The notes under the pieces were generated by a model, which was given only the letters and a program-made list of their open reading frames with translations, was not told the origin of the DNA and made no database searches. A stretch of DNA of 62,000 nucleotides from Symbiodinium natans. Its lineage: Eukaryota; Sar; Dinophyceae; Suessiales; Symbiodiniaceae. The DNA is taken from the NCBI GenBank assembly GCA_905221605.1, contig CAJNDS010000202.1, forward strand, positions 520,404 to 582,403, in the 5' to 3' direction. This document shows, piece by piece, positions 50,923-60,861 of the stretch. The translations under genes were made by a program, and so were the position numbers. Within the stretch, counting starts at the first letter, position 1. Each line of letters starts with the position of its first letter.

Positions 50923-51711
50923 ACCCCAACATCACTCCAAATCAAAACGGTCCCTGAAAAAACACTTTTCGCTCAGTGAAAAATGCAAAATAAGGGTTCG
51001 TTTCGAGTTAAGAGGAATTCGGAGTGCGAGGATTCGAGGGCTGATTTCAAACAGTACAGCCCATGAAACCTAATCATCCGCACGATTGTCCTGTTTACAC
51101 TTTTCTATAGGCGAAAATTGCAAAAACAATAACCGAATGGAATATGGAAGCGGTTCATGTTTCGCCCTCCACGCAATTGTCTGGGTAGAACCGGTTTGGG
51201 ACAAGTCGGCGTTGGACAGTTGAGAAAAGGACCCCCAGACAAAAAGCAATGTCCCCAGACATTGCGAATTGTCTAGGGGGAACCGGTTTTACCCAGACAG
51301 TTATAAGGGGAAATCGGCCTTACACCAAGACCGTCTTCCCGAAAGCCGATTTTTACATTACAATTGTCTGGGTAAAACCGGTTCTCCCTAGATAATTCGT
51401 AATGTCTGGGCACCTTGTGAATTGTCTAGGGGGATTTCTGCGAACTGTCCCGCGGCCTTTTTTTCGAACCGCGGCTGCTCCGGATTTGTCTTCCATTCGG
51501 GCATTGTTTTTGCAATTTTCGCCTATAGGAAAGTGTAAACAGGACGCTCGTTCGGACGACTAGGTGCGTGGACTGTATGTACTGTTTGAAATAAACCCTC
51601 GAATCCTCGCACCTCGACTTCCTGTTAACTCGAAACGAACCCTTTCATGCACTTTTCACTGAGCGAAAAGCGCTTTTTCAGGGACCGTTTTGATTTGGAG
51701 TGACGTTGGGG
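50923..51711. repeat. 789-bp inverted-repeat (foldback) element
   Basis: Arms ~50,923-51,140 and ~51,492-51,711 are inverted copies, starting CCCCAACATCACTCCAAATC and ending CGAATGG. The 350-bp centre has its own nested inverted repeats around GTCTGGGTAAAACCGGTT and GTCTAGGGGGAACCGGTT. A third partial arm lies at 50,803-50,905. No coding frame seen. Confidence 0.8.
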
Positions 51712-51719
51712 TTCAGGGT

Positions 51720-52100
51720 TTAGGGCTTTGGTTTAGGGCTTAAGGCTTAGGGCTTAGGGTTTGGGGCTCAGGGCTTCTTAGGGTTTAGGGTTTAGGGCTT
51801 CTTAGGGCCCTTCTTAAGGTTTAGGGCTTAGGGTCTAGGGTTTAGGGCTTGTTTTTTCTAGGCTTCAGGGTTCTTAGGGTCTTAGGGTTTAGGGCTTCTT
51901 AGGGTTTAGGGTTTAGGGCTTCTTAGGGCTTCTTAGGGTTTAGGGTTTAGGGTTTAGGGCTTCTTAGGATTTAGGGTTTACGGCTTGTTAGGGTTTAGGG
52001 CTTAGGGTTTCTTAGGGTTTAGTGTTTAGGGCTTAGGGTTTGTTAGGGTTTAGGGTTTTCAAGGTTTAGGATTTCTGAGGGTTCAGGCTATAGGGCTTCG
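51720..52100 (+). repeat. TTTAGGG with interspersed GCTTCTTAGGG
   Basis: Mixed array of TTTAGGG and the 11-mer variant. Confidence 0.8.
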
Positions 52101-52614
52101 GGAACCTAAACCCTAAACCCTAAACCCCAAACCCTAAACCCTAAACCCTAAACCCTAAACCCGCAACCAACCCTACACCCTAAAGCCTAAGAAGCCTGAG
52201 GGTTCAGAGGCGGGGTTTAGGGTTTGTAGTTTGGGGTTTAGGGTTTAGGGTTTCAAGGTTTAGGGTTAAGGTCCGGGCAGAAAGGGCAGCAGTCGAGTCC
52301 CTTGTGAAAAAGGGTTTACGGTGCAGGGTTGAGGTTTTAGGGTTTGGGTTTAGGATTTTGGCTCTAAGGTTTGGGGTCGGGGGTTTAGGGTTGAGGGCTG
52401 GGGTGTTGGGTTTTGGGGTTGAGGGTTCAATGTTGGGGTTTGGGGTTTCCGGTTTAAGTTTTAGGGTTGAGGGTCGATGTTTGGAGTTCACCTTCAGAGC
52501 TGGGGCTTAGGGTTGCAGGTTTAAGTTTTGGGGTTGCGGGCTCAGGGTTGAGGGTTGCGGGTAAATGAATCCTCAATTGGGGGTCATATACCCTAGGAAG
52601 TCCACTCAGGGTGG

Positions 52615-52835
52615 GTTGCTATTACGACGACTCTTACTCTTACTATTTCGATTACTATTTCTATTATTGCTACTATTACCTTTACTCTTCTTGTTCTTGT
52701 TACGATTACGATTACTATTACGGCATTAGTAGCAGTAATTGTAGTTGTAACGGTAATAATAGTAGTAACAATAGTGAAATCATATTGATAATCGCATTAG
52801 AAGTAGTTATGGTGCTGGTAATAGCAATAGTGGAA
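52615..52835 (+). repeat. TAY/TAR trinucleotide-rich tract
   Basis: Irregular ATT/ACT/TAC repeats giving YYYD-rich frames. Confidence 0.75.
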
Positions 52836-53039
52836 AACTGCAAAAATGAGCGAGTCGGGACAGGCAGGTTGTGGGGGAAGGGGTCGCTTAGCAAAATTTT
52901 TGTGGAATCACTTGGCACGTTTTTTGTGCTTGCGCAGGGCGTGCGCTCCCCCCCCCCCCCCTGCCCCCCCTCTTGTCCACGGCAATCTAAACCCTAAACC
53001 CCTAAACCGTGGGCGCCGTTGGGGTTGAGGAGGTCTTCA

Positions 53040-53162
53040 GGGTTTGGGGTCTAAAACCCTAAAAACCCTAAGCCCTAAACCCTAAAACACCCTAAGAAGC
53101 CCTTTGGGGTCTAAAACCCTAAAAACCCTAAGCCCTAAACCCTAAAACACCCTAAGAAGCCC
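53040..53162 (+). repeat. exact 60-bp tandem duplication
   Basis: Two identical units starting TTTGGGGTCTAAAACCCT; part of a CCCTAAGAAGC array to 53,550. Confidence 0.9.
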
Positions 53163-53989
53163 TAAACCCTGAACCCTAAGAAGCCCCAAACCGACTCTAA
53201 ACCCTAATCCCTAACCCCTAGACCCGTGCTTCACTCTGGAGGACGACTCGTCCCGCAAGCGATTCCAGATGAAGAAAAAAAAGCCCAAAACCCTGAGAAA
53301 CACCAAAACCCTAACAAACCCAAACCCTCAAAACCCTATGCCCTAATCCCTAAAAACGCCCTATGCCGCGCCCGAAACCCCAAACCCTAAGAAGCCCTAA
53401 GAAGCCCTAAGCCCAAAACCCTAAGCCCTAAGAAGCCAAAAGCCCTAAACCGTGCGCCCTAAACGCTAAGAAGCCCTAAACCCTAAGAGCCCGAAACCCT
53501 GAGCACCCTAAACCCTAAGAAACCCTAAACCCTAAACCCTAAGAAGTTCGACCAAATTGTAAGCGCTCTTCATGAGTTTCTAAGGGTGGTTTTTCTGCCA
53601 AAGAGACTGTTTTTTGCATTCTTTTCAATGTTGAAAACTACAGACCGCATTTTTGATCTTGAAAGGTAGATCTGGCTCAATCAAGCAAACACCAGAGGCG
53701 AAATTTACCAGGTGCTCTCACTTGCTCGGGCCTGCTTTGTTTTGTTTGACAATCAAGCCCGGAAGTGTAACCAGTTTTGCACTTTCGGCTAGCCGAAAAT
53801 TACGGAAAAGTATGCCGGTTTTCAGCCTTGGGCTTGCTTGCGACCATTGTAAGCAAAGATCGGCCTCTGTGTGGACGGGGCCTGTATGCATGCCTTGTTG
53901 GACAAGCAATTTCAATACTCGGCCTTAAATTTTGTGGGGTCCACTGTCATTTACATATACGTATTAACTATTGAAATATTACCTATTTT

Positions 53990-54547
53990 TGCACTTTTGG
54001 ATGGGTGAAAATTGCAAAAATGAGGTCCGTTTCCAGTCTCAGGCCTGGTGCCCCTTTTGGTGTCCCTGACTAAGTAGAAAAATACGTATTTTGGCACTTT
54101 GGGATGGGTGAAAATTGCAAAAATGAGGTCCGTTTCCAGTCTCAGGCCCGGCGTCTCTTCAGCCTCCGGCCTGCTCCCCTGTATTTTGGCTCATGGATGG
54201 GTGAAAATTGCAAAAAAAATTCCGTTTGTGGTTTATTACTATCAAAATACCTGTTTTTATAGTTTTGGATGGGTGAAAATTGCAAAAATGAGGTCCGTTT
54301 CCAGTCTCAGGCCTGGTGCCCCTTTTGGTGTCCCTGGTTAAAGTTAAGTAGAATAAAATTTACCGATTTTGACACTTATGGATGGGAGAAACTTGAAAAT
54401 GAGGTCCGTTTCCAGTCTTAGGCCTGGCGCCCTTCAGCCTCCGGCCTGGCTCCCTGTATTTTGGCGTCCCTGATTAGGTATAAAAATATTGTTTTTATAC
54501 TTTTGGATGGGTGAAAATTGCAAAAATGAGGTCCGTTTCCAGTCTAA
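53990..54547 (+). repeat. six ~70-115-bp repeats
   Basis: Core GGATGGGTGAAAATTGCAAA then AATGAGGTCCGTTTCCAGTC, at 53,999, 54,100, 54,196, 54,268, 54,380 and 54,507. Confidence 0.85.
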
Positions 54548-54786
54548 TATAATATAACTATAACATAATATGATATACTATAATATAATATAATTATATA
54601 TAAACAGATGTGTATATACATATATACATATATACCTCTATACATATATACTTATATACCTATATACATATCTACATATACATATATATATATATACATA
54701 TATACATATATACATTTATGCATATATGCATGTATACATACATACATACATACATACATACATACATACATACATACATACATACA

Positions 54787-54820
<34 letters not shown>

Positions 54821-54925
54821 CATATATACATATATACATATATACATATATACATATATACGTATATACATATATACATATATACATATATACATATATA
54901 TGTATATATGTATGTATGTATGTTA
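54548..54925 (+). repeat. AT/ACAT microsatellite
   Basis: TAATATAA, (TATACA)n and (CATA)n tracts; open frames here (IHTY repeats) are not genes. Confidence 0.95.
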
Positions 54926-55061
54926 GTATTTTCCATAAATCGGTTTGTTCGCTGCAACATTTGGAAACAACGTTTGGTTGCTTGGTTGCTTTATATCGGT
55001 TTGCTTCAGCAAAATGAAAAAATAAAAAATTAACGCTATTTAACCCTAAGTTTAGGGTTTA

Positions 55062-55174
55062 GGGTCATACCCCCCAAACCCATACCCCGAAACAAATAAA
55101 AGGAGAGGACGCAAGCAAGGATTGTTGCCATACCCCTGAGGGGTATGCTCAAGGGGTACGTTGAATACTTCTTA
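55062..55174. repeat. MITE-like family H
   Basis: CATACCCCCCAAACCCATAC ... CTCAAGGGGTACGTTG. Confidence 0.7.
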
Positions 55175-55361
55175 GATAAACCTACACCCCTAAACTCTAA
55201 ACCCTAAACACTAAACCCCTAAACCTCTAGACCCCTAACAAGCTCGACTCAGACCCCTGCCACGCCGAACCTTGGTCTGGACTCACCTCTGCAAGCGTGT
55301 CCACATCCTGGCAGCAGGCGGCTGCAGGCGGCTGTTTAGGAGATAAGGCTTCGGAGACAGG

Positions 55362-55498
55362 GTTTAGGGTTTAGGGTTTAGGGTTTAGGGTTTAGGGTTT
55401 AGGGTTTAGGGTTTAGGGTTTAGGGTTTAGGGTTTAGGGTTTAGGGTTTAGGGTTTAGGGTTTAGGGTTTAGGGAGTTTAGGGTTTAGGGTTTAGGGT
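55362..55498 (+). repeat. TTTAGGG array
   Basis: About 19 heptamers. Confidence 0.9.
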
Positions 55499-55717
55499 CC
55501 GCCGACCCTGGCGGCGTGTTGGATGGGTTTGAGGAGGTGAAAACCTCCCTCTTTCCCTCCTTACCCCCCCAAAACGCGGGGGGGGGGTAGGGGGGGTCGG
55601 TGCACAATTTTTTCGTGGAGGACCGCGCCACCCGCACAGCGTAAACAGGCGGTTCAGCACAGGGGGGTAGGGGCGCCCTCAGCAAAATCAGCGGCCCCCC
55701 CGAGCCGGAAGCTCTTA

Positions 55718-55861
55718 AATTTAGGGTTTAGGGTTTAGGGTTTAGGGTTTAGGGTTTAGGGTTTAGGGTTTAGGGTTTAGGGTTTAGGGTTTAGGGTTTA
55801 GGGTTTAGGGTTTAGGGTTTAGGGTTTAGGGTTTAGGGTTTAGGGTTTAGGGTTTAGGGTT
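55718..55861 (+). repeat. TTTAGGG array at contig end
   Basis: About 20 perfect heptamers running into the gap. Confidence 0.95.
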
Positions 55862-55961
55862 NNNNNNNNNNNNNNNNNNNNNNNNNNNNNNNNNNNNNNN
55901 NNNNNNNNNNNNNNNNNNNNNNNNNNNNNNNNNNNNNNNNNNNNNNNNNNNNNNNNNNNNN
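55862..55961. other. assembly gap, 100 N
   Basis: Exactly 100 N, a conventional scaffold gap. It is preceded by ~20 TTTAGGG units and followed by an AT-rich stretch. Confidence 0.99.
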
Positions 55962-56200
55962 AATTTTATAAATATAAATTATTTATGACAATTTTCATTT
56001 CATAATATCATCTGCAAATTTAAATATTCCAGAGAATTTCTAGAATTAATAATGACAAAGAATCTGCATAATATATATCGCTTACACCGAAGATCTTCTT
56101 CTCCTTAATTAAATAATCATGCATTTAAAAATCTAAATATTTTTTGAGAATCATTACAAGAGACTATAGAAATTCATATAAAGATTTATGAGTGATGACT
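55962..56200. other. AT-rich contig start
   Basis: About 240 bases dominated by A/T with ATATAT and TAAAT runs, unlike anything before the gap. No gene seen. Confidence 0.6.
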
Positions 56201-56760
56201 TCTACCCCCATAAGATATGACAGAGATGTATGCTCTTCCCATTCGGGAGCCACGAACAAATCTCAATGAAATCAAAGGCCCCATGCACTCCCACAAGAAA
56301 AAACCCGCCCCCACCCCGAATTACGAGAATGCACGGAGCCTGAACAACAACCGCACCAAAACGGCTTGGAGATTGCGAAGGAAGATTCTCGTCGAGCTTG
56401 GCGCGTATGAAGGCTCTACTTAAAGCTTTTGACCCAGCCGTGAAGAAGTGTAAACACCTGCACAATGCCAGCAAGGAGCCAGAAAATATTACAAGTCGCA
56501 ATGATGTGAGGCTCTGCTGCTGTATGTCAAGATCGCGATTCAATTACAGAAGCGTGCGAATCCCAGTACAACTACGCAATATACCTGTCCACATCCACAT
56601 TGCGCGTGCCATCGCGTGCCTCTCGTATTTCTCGTTGAACTTGGAGCATCAATCAGCTGAATGCATAGATTGAGTAGGCAATGTGGTGATATGGTGATTG
56701 CTAGGCTCGGGGCGGAAAGCTATTGAGCAGCTCTGCTGCCCAGCGCTTGCCAAGCTCTCA
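56200..56760. other. no gene recognised
   Basis: A plus frame (56,217-56,423) and a minus frame (56,202-56,543) are open; neither shows a family motif. Confidence 0.3.
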
Positions 56761-56935
56761 GCAGAACAGCATCTCAGGAGCTGAGTGCCAGCAGTTTAGA
56801 GCCTGCTCAGGGTCTACTTTGCTCAGCCTCGAGAGTTCTTGCGCCGTGCTGGCTTTCCAGTTCCCTGCGCCTGCTGGACAGAAGTACTTCGGGTACCGAC
56901 TGGTCCTGAGCACTTTGAAAAGAACCGCGCCAGCC
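56758..56935 (-). CDS. possible further exon, unknown product
   Basis: The minus frame reads VLFKVLRTSRYPKYFCPAGA then NWKASTAQELSRLSKV and ends MLFC-stop. It may continue the NTF2-like gene or be a separate exon. No family recognised. Confidence 0.3.
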
Positions 56936-56944
56936 AGCAAACAC

Positions 56945-56998
56945 CTCCAAGACATCCACAACGATTAGGGTCGTTGCCCACTTCTCTCTGTAAGCCAC
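56945..56998 (-). CDS. NTF2-like exon VAYREKWATTLIVVDVLE
   Basis: 18 codons, acceptor TTTGAG, GT donor. Confidence 0.58.
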
Positions 56999-57800
56999 CT
57001 CAAAAATCAAGACTTTGCCCTCTAATTGCTTTACTCGATTCAAGCGCGTTGAGCAGAAGGAATCTTTGCAGCTTGATCTACGCTATGGCTCCTGCAATTA
57101 ATCCATCCTCTCCGCGAGTCAAAGTACATGTTCCCGACAAAGTCACCTGAACTGTATTGAACTGTACTAGTTTCAATGTCCGAGAAGCATGCCTGCTCAA
57201 GCTCATGGTCATCAGACGCATCAGACTCAGCATCATGCTTTGGGGTGTACGATCGGAAAATTGAACCTGATCAAGTTGGCCACGCATGGTCAAGCACCAG
57301 TGTGAAGCTTAGTTTCAGGTAGCTCATCGGCGACGAGGTTTAACGCAGGTGCTCCTGGCATTTAAGGTTCCCACGCCAGGGTCTCTTGGAAGCGGAACTG
57401 GATTTTCTTCCCGCCATCGAGCACGTCGACGTCACCGACAAGTTGGACATTGGACTCCGAACCCACAAACAGTGCTTTCGTGCCCTTTATGAACTTGTCC
57501 TTCTGATACGTGTCGATCTCGTCAGTGAATGTGCAGGACTCATCGTAAATCTCCTCAGCACGGAAAGGTGCAAAGTGCGTTCCCCATTGTCCCATGTGCA
57601 GGTGTGAGCTATCAGTGTCACGGACTGCTGTTGCTGGGAGAATAATGAGATTACAAATTACAAAGTATTGCAAAATATTGCAAAATATCGCAAACATGTG
57701 TCTGGACTGAAGTCTGCCGTGGCCAGGAACTGGCGATTGACTAAGTCGTCACGCACGATCTTAGCAACTTCAGCAGCGTCAAGATTCCTTCTCTTGCCAT
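56945..57800 (-). CDS. NTF2-like (SnoaL/DUF2358-type) protein, 4+ exons
   Basis: Exons read in order: ~57,795-57,693 (AAEVAKIVRDDLVNRQFL then ATADFSP), 57,553-57,371 (EIYDESCTFTDEIDTY, then FIKGTKALF and IQFRFQETLAW), 57,146-57,096 (VTLSGTCTLTRGEDGLI) and 56,998-56,945 (VAYREKWATTLIVVDVLE). This is the NTF2-fold order: an N-terminal helix, IYD-x-x-x-x-F-x-D, a paired-strand core, L-x-G-x-x-x-L-T-R-x-x-DGLI, then Y-R-E-x-W. Such small proteins bind ligands or act as enzymes; the substrate is unknown. Donors: GA (TGG|GAACCT), GC (ATT|GCAGGA), GT. Exons 2-4 join in phase 0; the exon 1 to 2 junction is not fixed, and the 3' end is not fixed. Confidence 0.62.
57096..57146 (-). CDS. NTF2-like exon VTLSGTCTLTRGEDGLI
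   Basis: 17 codons, acceptor GTTCAG, GC donor. Confidence 0.6.
57371..57553 (-). CDS. NTF2-like core exon
   Basis: 61 codons, acceptor GCTGAG, GA donor. EIYDESCTFTDEIDTY at the start, QETLAW at the end. Confidence 0.6.
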
Positions 57801-58343
57801 CGCCTTGCCGGTGTAGCTCGAAGTTTACACGCCATACACTTCATGATAGAACAGTAGTAGCTGATGTGCCGACTTTACCATGTGCCAGTGCCTGCTAGAG
57901 CGGAACTGGCTGGAAGGCCCAGGATTCCAACCGTGGCGGCCAAACCAGCACGGCGGCTCACAGGCAGATTCCATGCTTGCGATGTTTGAGGGGCTCGGGC
58001 TCGAAGCCAAAGCCAAATAGTCAGGCACGCCTCAGGAAGAACATGCCAACTCCGACACACTCTACTGGAAGCGACCAGAAAACCTTTCGACTTTAGCGGC
58101 GGCTTTCTGCATCTATCTGCAAGCGCAAAGCTGCAACAGCCAATGGTTGGCGCCGCATGGAGCCGGAGCGCGCCATGGAGCCCCTCCGCTGAGATATTCT
58201 GACCACGTGAGAATGAAATAGGGGCGGGGGAGGGGTGCAGTGTGAGCTGTACTGGCTGCGGTATTAATTGGTAGCTGGCAGGACAGACTTAATCCCACAG
58301 CTTAGATACGCTGCGACAGCCTCTTCTACCTTGAGCAAACCAC

Positions 58344-59568
58344 TCAATAGAGCTGTACCGGAATCTGCACGAATTCTGTGGGATGCATGTCTGCCCCTGG
58401 ACACAGGGACTGCCTGGCAATCTCCCGCACTTTTTTGTCAATCTTTGCCGTCTGCATGTCCGTGCACTGCCCTGCCCTCAGAAAAGTCGTGTGAACGCCA
58501 AGGACACGAGCATCAATGGAGCCACTGTCTTTTCGCATCCTGATTTGGACTTGATGTCCTTGGTCTCCTGAGCGTCTGACCATCGCGCATACTCTGTCAA
58601 TTTCTCACCAATTTACAGAAAGCCCTTTGAATTTTGCAATGCTTGCCGTCCTTTGTTGAGGTGGCGTTGTTCTTCTCGCCATCCTTGCCCGTGGAGGCGG
58701 CTTTGTCCTTCTCGCCATCCTTGCCCGTGGAGGTGGAGTTGTCCTGCAGTAGCATTTCGCAGTTTTTGCAGAGAGTGATGAGAAGCCTGGACCTAACGAT
58801 TAGCCATTCGCATCTCCGGCCTCTGCGTCTGCTTCCTGCGAAAAACAAAGAAACAGAATAAAACATCAAGCTCGGCTTGAAGGCACCAGAGGAGTCATTC
58901 CAAATCTACTCGCTCTCCCTCTCACTCCAATTCTCCAATGGCCCCAAATTTCCAACATTTAACATGTCTCAACGCAACATCTCGACACCTCTTCCTCATC
59001 ATCATCCTTCTCATCTTTGTCGGTATCCTCCTGCGCTCTTCTCTGCTCAGAGATTCCATGGGCATCGTGTCGATTCACAGACACAAATAGGTCCTTCTTC
59101 TCGTTCTGCTTTGCAGGCTTTGCGGGCTTTCCATCAGTGCTTTCGGACGACTTTGGTGCTGGCTGGGCCGGCTCGGACTTGCTCTCGGAAGTGCTTTCAG
59201 TTTTTTTCTCTTTGTCCTTGAGGGTAGGTTCCTGGAGAAGGGCAGTCAAAAACGGTCACACGGCCATGTGCAAAGGCTCTCAGAGGTACGCGCTGGCCGC
59301 AACACTACAAGTGGTCCTTAGTTGTAGTGGTGTTGGCTGCAAGCTCCTTTTCCACCTTCTCCTGGTGTCCGGCTAGCAGAGAGGCAACAATAAGTGGCGG
59401 CGACAGCTTGAGAAAAATCAATGTCTCAATGTCACTAGCCTCTGCTTCCTTTACAAGCTGCTCCGCCATTCGCTCTTCTGCCATCATCTGTTCATCTGAC
59501 ACCAACGCTTTCGTATCTGGCGCAGCTTGCACCTTTGCGGAGTCTGAGTTCCCCATGGCAATGGACAC
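58344..59568 (-). CDS. hypothetical low-complexity protein, possible N-myristoylation
   Basis: Likely exons: 59,568-~59,335 (an internal MGNSDSAK start fits N-myristoylation; then EERMAEQLVKEAEASDIETL and FLKLSPPLIVASLLAGHQEK before a GT donor); 59,231-~59,090 (EPTLKDKEKKTESTSESKSE then QPAPKSSESTDGKPAKPAKQ); ~58,840-58,820 (EADAEAGDANG); 58,745-58,640 (twice-repeated STGKDGEK); and a C-terminal piece at 58,583-58,344 (ARVLGVHTTFLRAG, KIDKKVREIARQSL). K/E/S/D-rich and probably disordered in the middle. No family recognised; grouping as one gene is inference. Confidence 0.35.
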
Positions 59569-59569
59569 T

Positions 59570-60760
59570 CAAGTCTGCAGGCGATTGATGACAGGACTCT
59601 GCCTCACCTGGGCCACGTGCGCGCGCTTGTGCCCATGCCTCACATATCCCACGCTGTGTCCCACGCTGTTGTCATGGTGGTCTGTCCAGTTACGTGTCGC
59701 ATGCTGTGGTCCCATCGAGCTTCAGAGCACTCACTGCCTTCACGAACACGTAGCATGTAAATCATATTCGCTTTACGAACTAGACTCACTAGACAGGCTG
59801 CCGAACCGAAAGCCTTGCTGACAGGGTACTTTAACAATGCCGCGCGAATCCGTCCTGGACGTCCCTGCATATCCCTTCGATACCTACTTAGACATACTTG
59901 AGGCGTTCCGAAACACATCTTTCGGAGTGGATCCTTCAAGTCACATCCCAAAAACGTAGACTGGCATTGTGGAGCCGTGTGGAGCCGTTGGCAGCCGTTT
60001 CTGATGTTGTCTACATGCATGTCGATACTCTGAGCTTCTTCACTTTGCATGTCAACCCTTCCGGGCACTGTGGCTTGAAAAGCGGACAGTCAGGTTGCCC
60101 ACGTGACATGTTGTACTTTCCCGCCTTCGGTGATGCTTTCGAAGACCATCGCTTCCAGCCACGAAAAGCACGAGGAGCAGTCGAAAAAGGAAAGGCCTGA
60201 CTGGCACCAGTGGGAAGTGGCTGGAGGAACATCTTTCGGTTCTGCAACAACTCGACCACACATTGGCTGGACGAAGCCAAGTGTCGCCATGGCTGCTTGT
60301 TGAGCCGGCCCGCTACGTTGACCCGAGCTTCTGCTCTGTACAGAGCTTGCAGCCAAGGAAAGCAAATGCAACAATGTACGGCTAGAGGCACTTTAGCTAC
60401 TCGTACGCTCAAGGAAGTAACTACTTCGATGCTGACCAGACTTCTTTTTTGCAGCCTTCTTGACACCCCGCATGATTCTCCCATTAGCTAGATCCTGAAT
60501 TGGAGCGCAGAGCTCGAAAGCTGAAACGCTGCTTTCTTTGAAGCAGAATAGAACCTGGAGTGCCTAAGCAAGCTAAGAACGGATGTAAATGAGTCGAGAG
60601 ATGAGAATGCTGGTTTGTGCTGTTTTCTGCAAACACTGTTCGGAAAGGGGAAGGAGCAGTGAAAGGTCTTGATACGGGTATCGATACTGCGATGTGAAAC
60701 GGATGCTGTGACACGCATCTGTCATGGCTCCAAGGACATATGAAGCACCTGCGATCCAAG
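59570..60760. other. no gene recognised
   Basis: Several overlapping frames are open on both strands. A minus frame near 60,011-60,150 is Cys-rich (GQPDCPLFKPQCPEGLTC) and might be an exon. 59,600-59,690 has short repeated CACGCTGT/ATGTCCCA motifs. Confidence 0.3.
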
Positions 60761-60768
60761 AGACTGGC

Positions 60769-60861
60769 TCAACGCTTCTTTATCGACAAGATCTGTGGAT
60801 TTGCCTCTGCTTCTCGGCAGGCTGCAATGATTCCAACAGCGCTGTTGAAGCGACCATTCAC
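60769..60861 (-). CDS. PDZ last exon
   Basis: 31 codons including TGA, acceptor GTGCAG. VNGRFNSAV is the GD-x-I-x-x-VNG strand and helix; LSIKKR is the final strand. Confidence 0.72.
   Translation of the reverse strand: MNGRFNSAVGIIAACREAEANPQILSIKKR

Larger units (their letters stand above)
52100..53990. other. no gene
   Basis: Degenerate TTTAGGG/CCCTAAA variants, trinucleotide tract, C run at 52,951. 53,560-53,990 is unique with no recognised frame. Confidence 0.4.
1..55861. repeat. interstitial TTTAGGG/CCCTAAA blocks throughout
   Basis: The plant/alga-type telomere heptamer occurs in both orientations as blocks from 2 to ~29 units, between and within genes, mostly in introns. Variants include TTTGGGG, TTTCGGG, TTCAGGG, TTTTAGGG and the nonamer TTTATAGGG. 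Absent after the gap. Confidence 0.95.

Noticed and set aside
54608-55033. Open frames of IHTY or MYVC repeats on both strands
   Set aside because: ACAT/TATACA microsatellite.
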